DNA from: Desulfohalobiaceae bacterium
Lineage (GTDB): Bacteria > Desulfobacterota > Desulfovibrionia > Desulfovibrionales > Desulfothermaceae
Length of the DNA: 7,789 nt
Direction: 5' to 3'
NCBI GenBank assembly: GCA_021737115.1
Contig: JAIPER010000165.1
Coordinates: forward strand, 1-7,789
The notes beneath the pieces are model-generated. The model made no database searches and was not told where the DNA came from. It saw only the letters and a program-made list of their open reading frames with translations. Positions 6,638-7,789 of the stretch are shown in pieces (the stretch's first letter is position 1; each line of letters starts with the position of its first letter). The position numbers and the translations under genes were made by a program.

Positions 6638-7357
6638 ATGCCGAAGACAGAAATTTCAAAAAATCAAAACGAGAAGTCTCCAAAGAAGAAACAATTTTCA
6701 GAAGTCCTGGCCGACCTGGAGCGCATGATACTTACAGGCGTGTTCAAGCCTCGTGAAAGGCTGGTGGAAAACAACTTGTCCCAGATTCTTGGGGTAAGTC
6801 GGTACTGGATCCGGGATGCCCTGAAGATTCTTGAAGCCAGAGGCTTGGTCTCGGTTGTTCCGTACAAGGGCGCCTTTGTTAACGAACTTTCTGAGAAAGA
6901 AGTGGAAGAGATCTTCGTCATCAGGAAAACCTTGGAACAACTGGCTGGAGAGATGGCTCTGGAAAATGTAACCAATTCAGATATCAAGCACCTGAGGGGA
7001 TTGGTCTGGAAAGTGCGGGAATGCTACGAGGGCAACGTTTTCGAGGAAATGATTGCGGCTGATAAAAAATTCCATCACTACCTCTTCAACCTCAGCCGAA
7101 ATGAGACCTTGGTGCAGATGATCGTTGACCTGCGCAAGCGCTGCCAGATACTCAGTTATACAGCCTGGTCCTCTCCTGAAGTATTGAAAAATGTTATGGA
7201 AGAACATGTCCTCATGGTAGATGCGCTAGAGGAAAAAGATCGGGACAGGCTCAACGGGCTTGCCGAAAAGCATATCAGCCACGCAAAGAATTTCTACCTG
7301 TCGCTCCTCAATACAAGTGAGGCTATTTCAAGCAGCCGCATTCTCAAAGGCTTATAG
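6638..7357 (+). CDS. GntR-family transcriptional regulator, FadR/FCD subfamily
   Basis: The protein has 239 residues. An N-terminal winged helix (about 20-85) contains LILTG-like MILTGVFKPRERLVE (30-44), the helix-turn-helix LGVSRYWIRDALKILEARGLV (51-71) and the wing VVPYKGAFV (73-81). An all-helical FCD effector domain follows (about 88-225). D142, H146, H190 and H212 match the metal-binding Asp/His set of FCD domains, which usually bind a carboxylate ligand together with the metal. The recognition helix reads SRYWIRDAL where most relatives have SRTPVREAL. No good Shine-Dalgarno precedes ATG 6638, suggesting low expression. It follows the kinase gene by 56 bases without a clear terminator or promoter. 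It is the natural candidate for binding the TTGTTAACAA sites upstream of dctP and of the oxidoreductase, and its ligand is probably the transported acid or a product. Confidence 0.92.
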   Translation: MPKTEISKNQNEKSPKKKQFSEVLADLERMILTGVFKPRERLVENNLSQILGVSRYWIRDALKILEARGLVSVVPYKGAFVNELSEKEVEEIFVIRKTLEQLAGEMALENVTNSDIKHLRGLVWKVRECYEGNVFEEMIAADKKFHHYLFNLSRNETLVQMIVDLRKRCQILSYTAWSSPEVLKNVMEEHVLMVDALEEKDRDRLNGLAEKHISHAKNFYLSLLNTSEAISSSRILKGL

Positions 7358-7387
7358 CAAATCTATACAGGTTCATTCAGGCAGTCT

Positions 7388-7406
7388 CGGGGAGAAGCCT
7401 CGTTTT
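7388..7406 (+). terminator. Weak candidate intrinsic terminator after the regulator
   Basis: CGGGG (7388-7392) pairs with CCTCG (7398-7402), including one G-U pair, around a 5-base loop and is followed by TTTT (7403-7406). The stem is short and the T-run is minimal. It sits between the regulator stop and the next promoter, where a terminator would be expected, but it may be chance. Confidence 0.3.
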
Positions 7407-7413
7407 GAAAATG

Positions 7414-7443
7414 TTGACAGTGGTCGATTTTTTATAATAAATT
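7414..7443 (+). promoter_or_regulatory. Putative promoter of the flavin oxidoreductase operon
   Basis: TTGACA at 7414-7419 is a perfect -35 box. TAAATT (7438-7443) is an 18-base-spaced -10 candidate (4/6), and TATAAT at 7433-7438 is perfect but only 13 bases away. The region directly abuts the operator at 7444, the same arrangement as at 6-48. This suggests that the oxidoreductase begins a separate transcript under the same control as the transporter. Confidence 0.6.
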
Positions 7444-7460
7444 TTGTTAACAATATTGTT
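7444..7460. promoter_or_regulatory. Operator copy 2, probable GntR/FCD regulator site
   Basis: TTGTTAACAA (7444-7453) is a perfect 10-bp palindrome and overlaps a second palindrome, AACAATATTGTT (7449-7460). The 16 bases 7444-7459 match 33-48 at 15 positions. In both places TTGACA begins 27-30 bases before the palindrome. The overlapping palindromes could hold two binding registers. Confidence 0.7.
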
Positions 7461-7473
7461 GCAAAAATGTATG

Positions 7474-7509
7474 CCGGTTCGGATATGTCTACTGACATGA
7501 TCCGGTTCG
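7474..7509 (+). repeat. Direct repeat flanking a small hairpin in the oxidoreductase leader
   Basis: CCGGTTCG occurs at 7474-7481 and again at 7502-7509. Between them ATGTC (7485-7489) and GACAT (7494-7498) form a 5-bp stem with a 4-base loop. The leader is otherwise without coding potential. A regulatory role is possible but unsupported. Confidence 0.35.
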
Positions 7510-7524
7510 AAGAAGGGGACGGTT

Positions 7525-7789
7525 ATGAAGCTCTTTACTCCCATGTCCATAAGAGGCCTGGAGCTCAGCACCAGAACAGCCATGGCGCCCATGGTCATCA
7601 ACATGGCCGGCCGGGACGGTGCGGTCACACCGTCTTTCACTGATTTTTACCTGGCCCGGGCCAGATCTGATGTCGGCTATATTGTCTTAGGGGCCAGCTA
7701 TGTGCATGAGGACGGCAGGGGATTTAGCGGTCAGCTGGGTGTGGATCGTGATGAACTCTGCGGGGGACTGGAAAACCTGGCGGCCAGAC
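7525..7789 (+). CDS. NADH:flavin oxidoreductase / Old Yellow Enzyme family, 5' partial
   Basis: The reading frame from ATG 7525 stays open to the end of the window, giving 88 residues of the N-terminus. It starts MKLFTPMSIRGLELSTRTAM followed by APM, the standard opening of the FMN-binding TIM barrel of the Old Yellow Enzyme family. DGAVTPSFTDFYLARARSDVGYIVLGASYV then matches the region leading into the second and third barrel strands. Members of this family reduce the double bond of unsaturated carbonyl compounds, and longer relatives such as 2,4-dienoyl-CoA reductase add an Fe-S cluster and an FAD domain. Which type this is cannot be decided from the fragment. AAGGGG (7513-7518) lies 6 bases before the start. 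With promoter and operator of its own it appears to open a second operon co-regulated with the transporter. Confidence 0.88.
   Translation, partial: MKLFTPMSIRGLELSTRTAMAPMVINMAGRDGAVTPSFTDFYLARARSDVGYIVLGASYVHEDGRGFSGQLGVDRDELCGGLENLAAR

Noticed and set aside
6876..6885. TTGTTAACGA inside the regulator gene, 9/10 match to the operator core
   Set aside because: It encodes the conserved wing residues FVN of the GntR fold, has no promoter nearby and breaks the palindrome, so coincidence is more likely than an internal operator.
7260..7643. Plus-strand open frame of 127 codons overlapping the regulator end and the oxidoreductase start
   Set aside because: It spans the regulator stop, the promoter, the operator and the oxidoreductase start in another frame, and has no recognisable motif.

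Overview
The window reads as one co-directional catabolic gene cluster, all on the + strand, from a Gram-negative, probably anaerobic bacterium. A Desulfobacterota-type (sulfate-reducer-like) host is my best guess, from the combination of a TRAP transporter, a LarA/DUF2088 protein, a cytidylate-kinase-like protein, an FCD-type GntR regulator and an Old Yellow Enzyme family oxidoreductase. The host assignment is inference only. I see no tRNA, rRNA, CRISPR array, insertion sequence or phage gene.

Layout. Positions 1-127 hold a promoter, a palindromic operator and a leader with two small hairpins. Then comes a complete tripartite TRAP transporter: periplasmic binding protein DctP (128-1150), small membrane subunit DctQ (1217-1711) and large membrane subunit DctM (1714-2994). 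A perfect 32-bp palindrome lies between dctP and dctQ. Next are a one-domain cupin (3050-3406) and a protein of unknown family (3435-4301) that carries the motif HxHxxVxTSVHPD twice. These are followed by a LarA-like (DUF2088) protein (4383-5624), a cytidylate-kinase-like protein with a C-terminal BON domain (5760-6581) and an FCD/GntR regulator (6638-7357). Last is the 5' part of an NADH:flavin oxidoreductase (from 7525, cut off by the window edge), which has its own promoter region.

How it fits together. The transporter probably brings in a small organic acid, and the cupin, the HxH protein, the LarA-like protein and the flavin oxidoreductase would then isomerise, epimerise or reduce it. 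The substrate cannot be read from the sequence. The strongest regulatory signal is a near-identical 16-base element, TTGTTAACAATnTTGT, found at 33-48 and 7444-7459. Each copy lies immediately downstream of a TTGACA -35 box, and the core TTGTTAACAA has the GT...AC half-sites typical of GntR-family operators. The regulator encoded at 6638-7357 therefore very likely controls both the transporter operon and the downstream oxidoreductase operon.

The parts least explained by known biology are the duplicated-motif protein, the kinase-BON fusion inside a transport/catabolic operon, and the long palindrome between dctP and dctQ.
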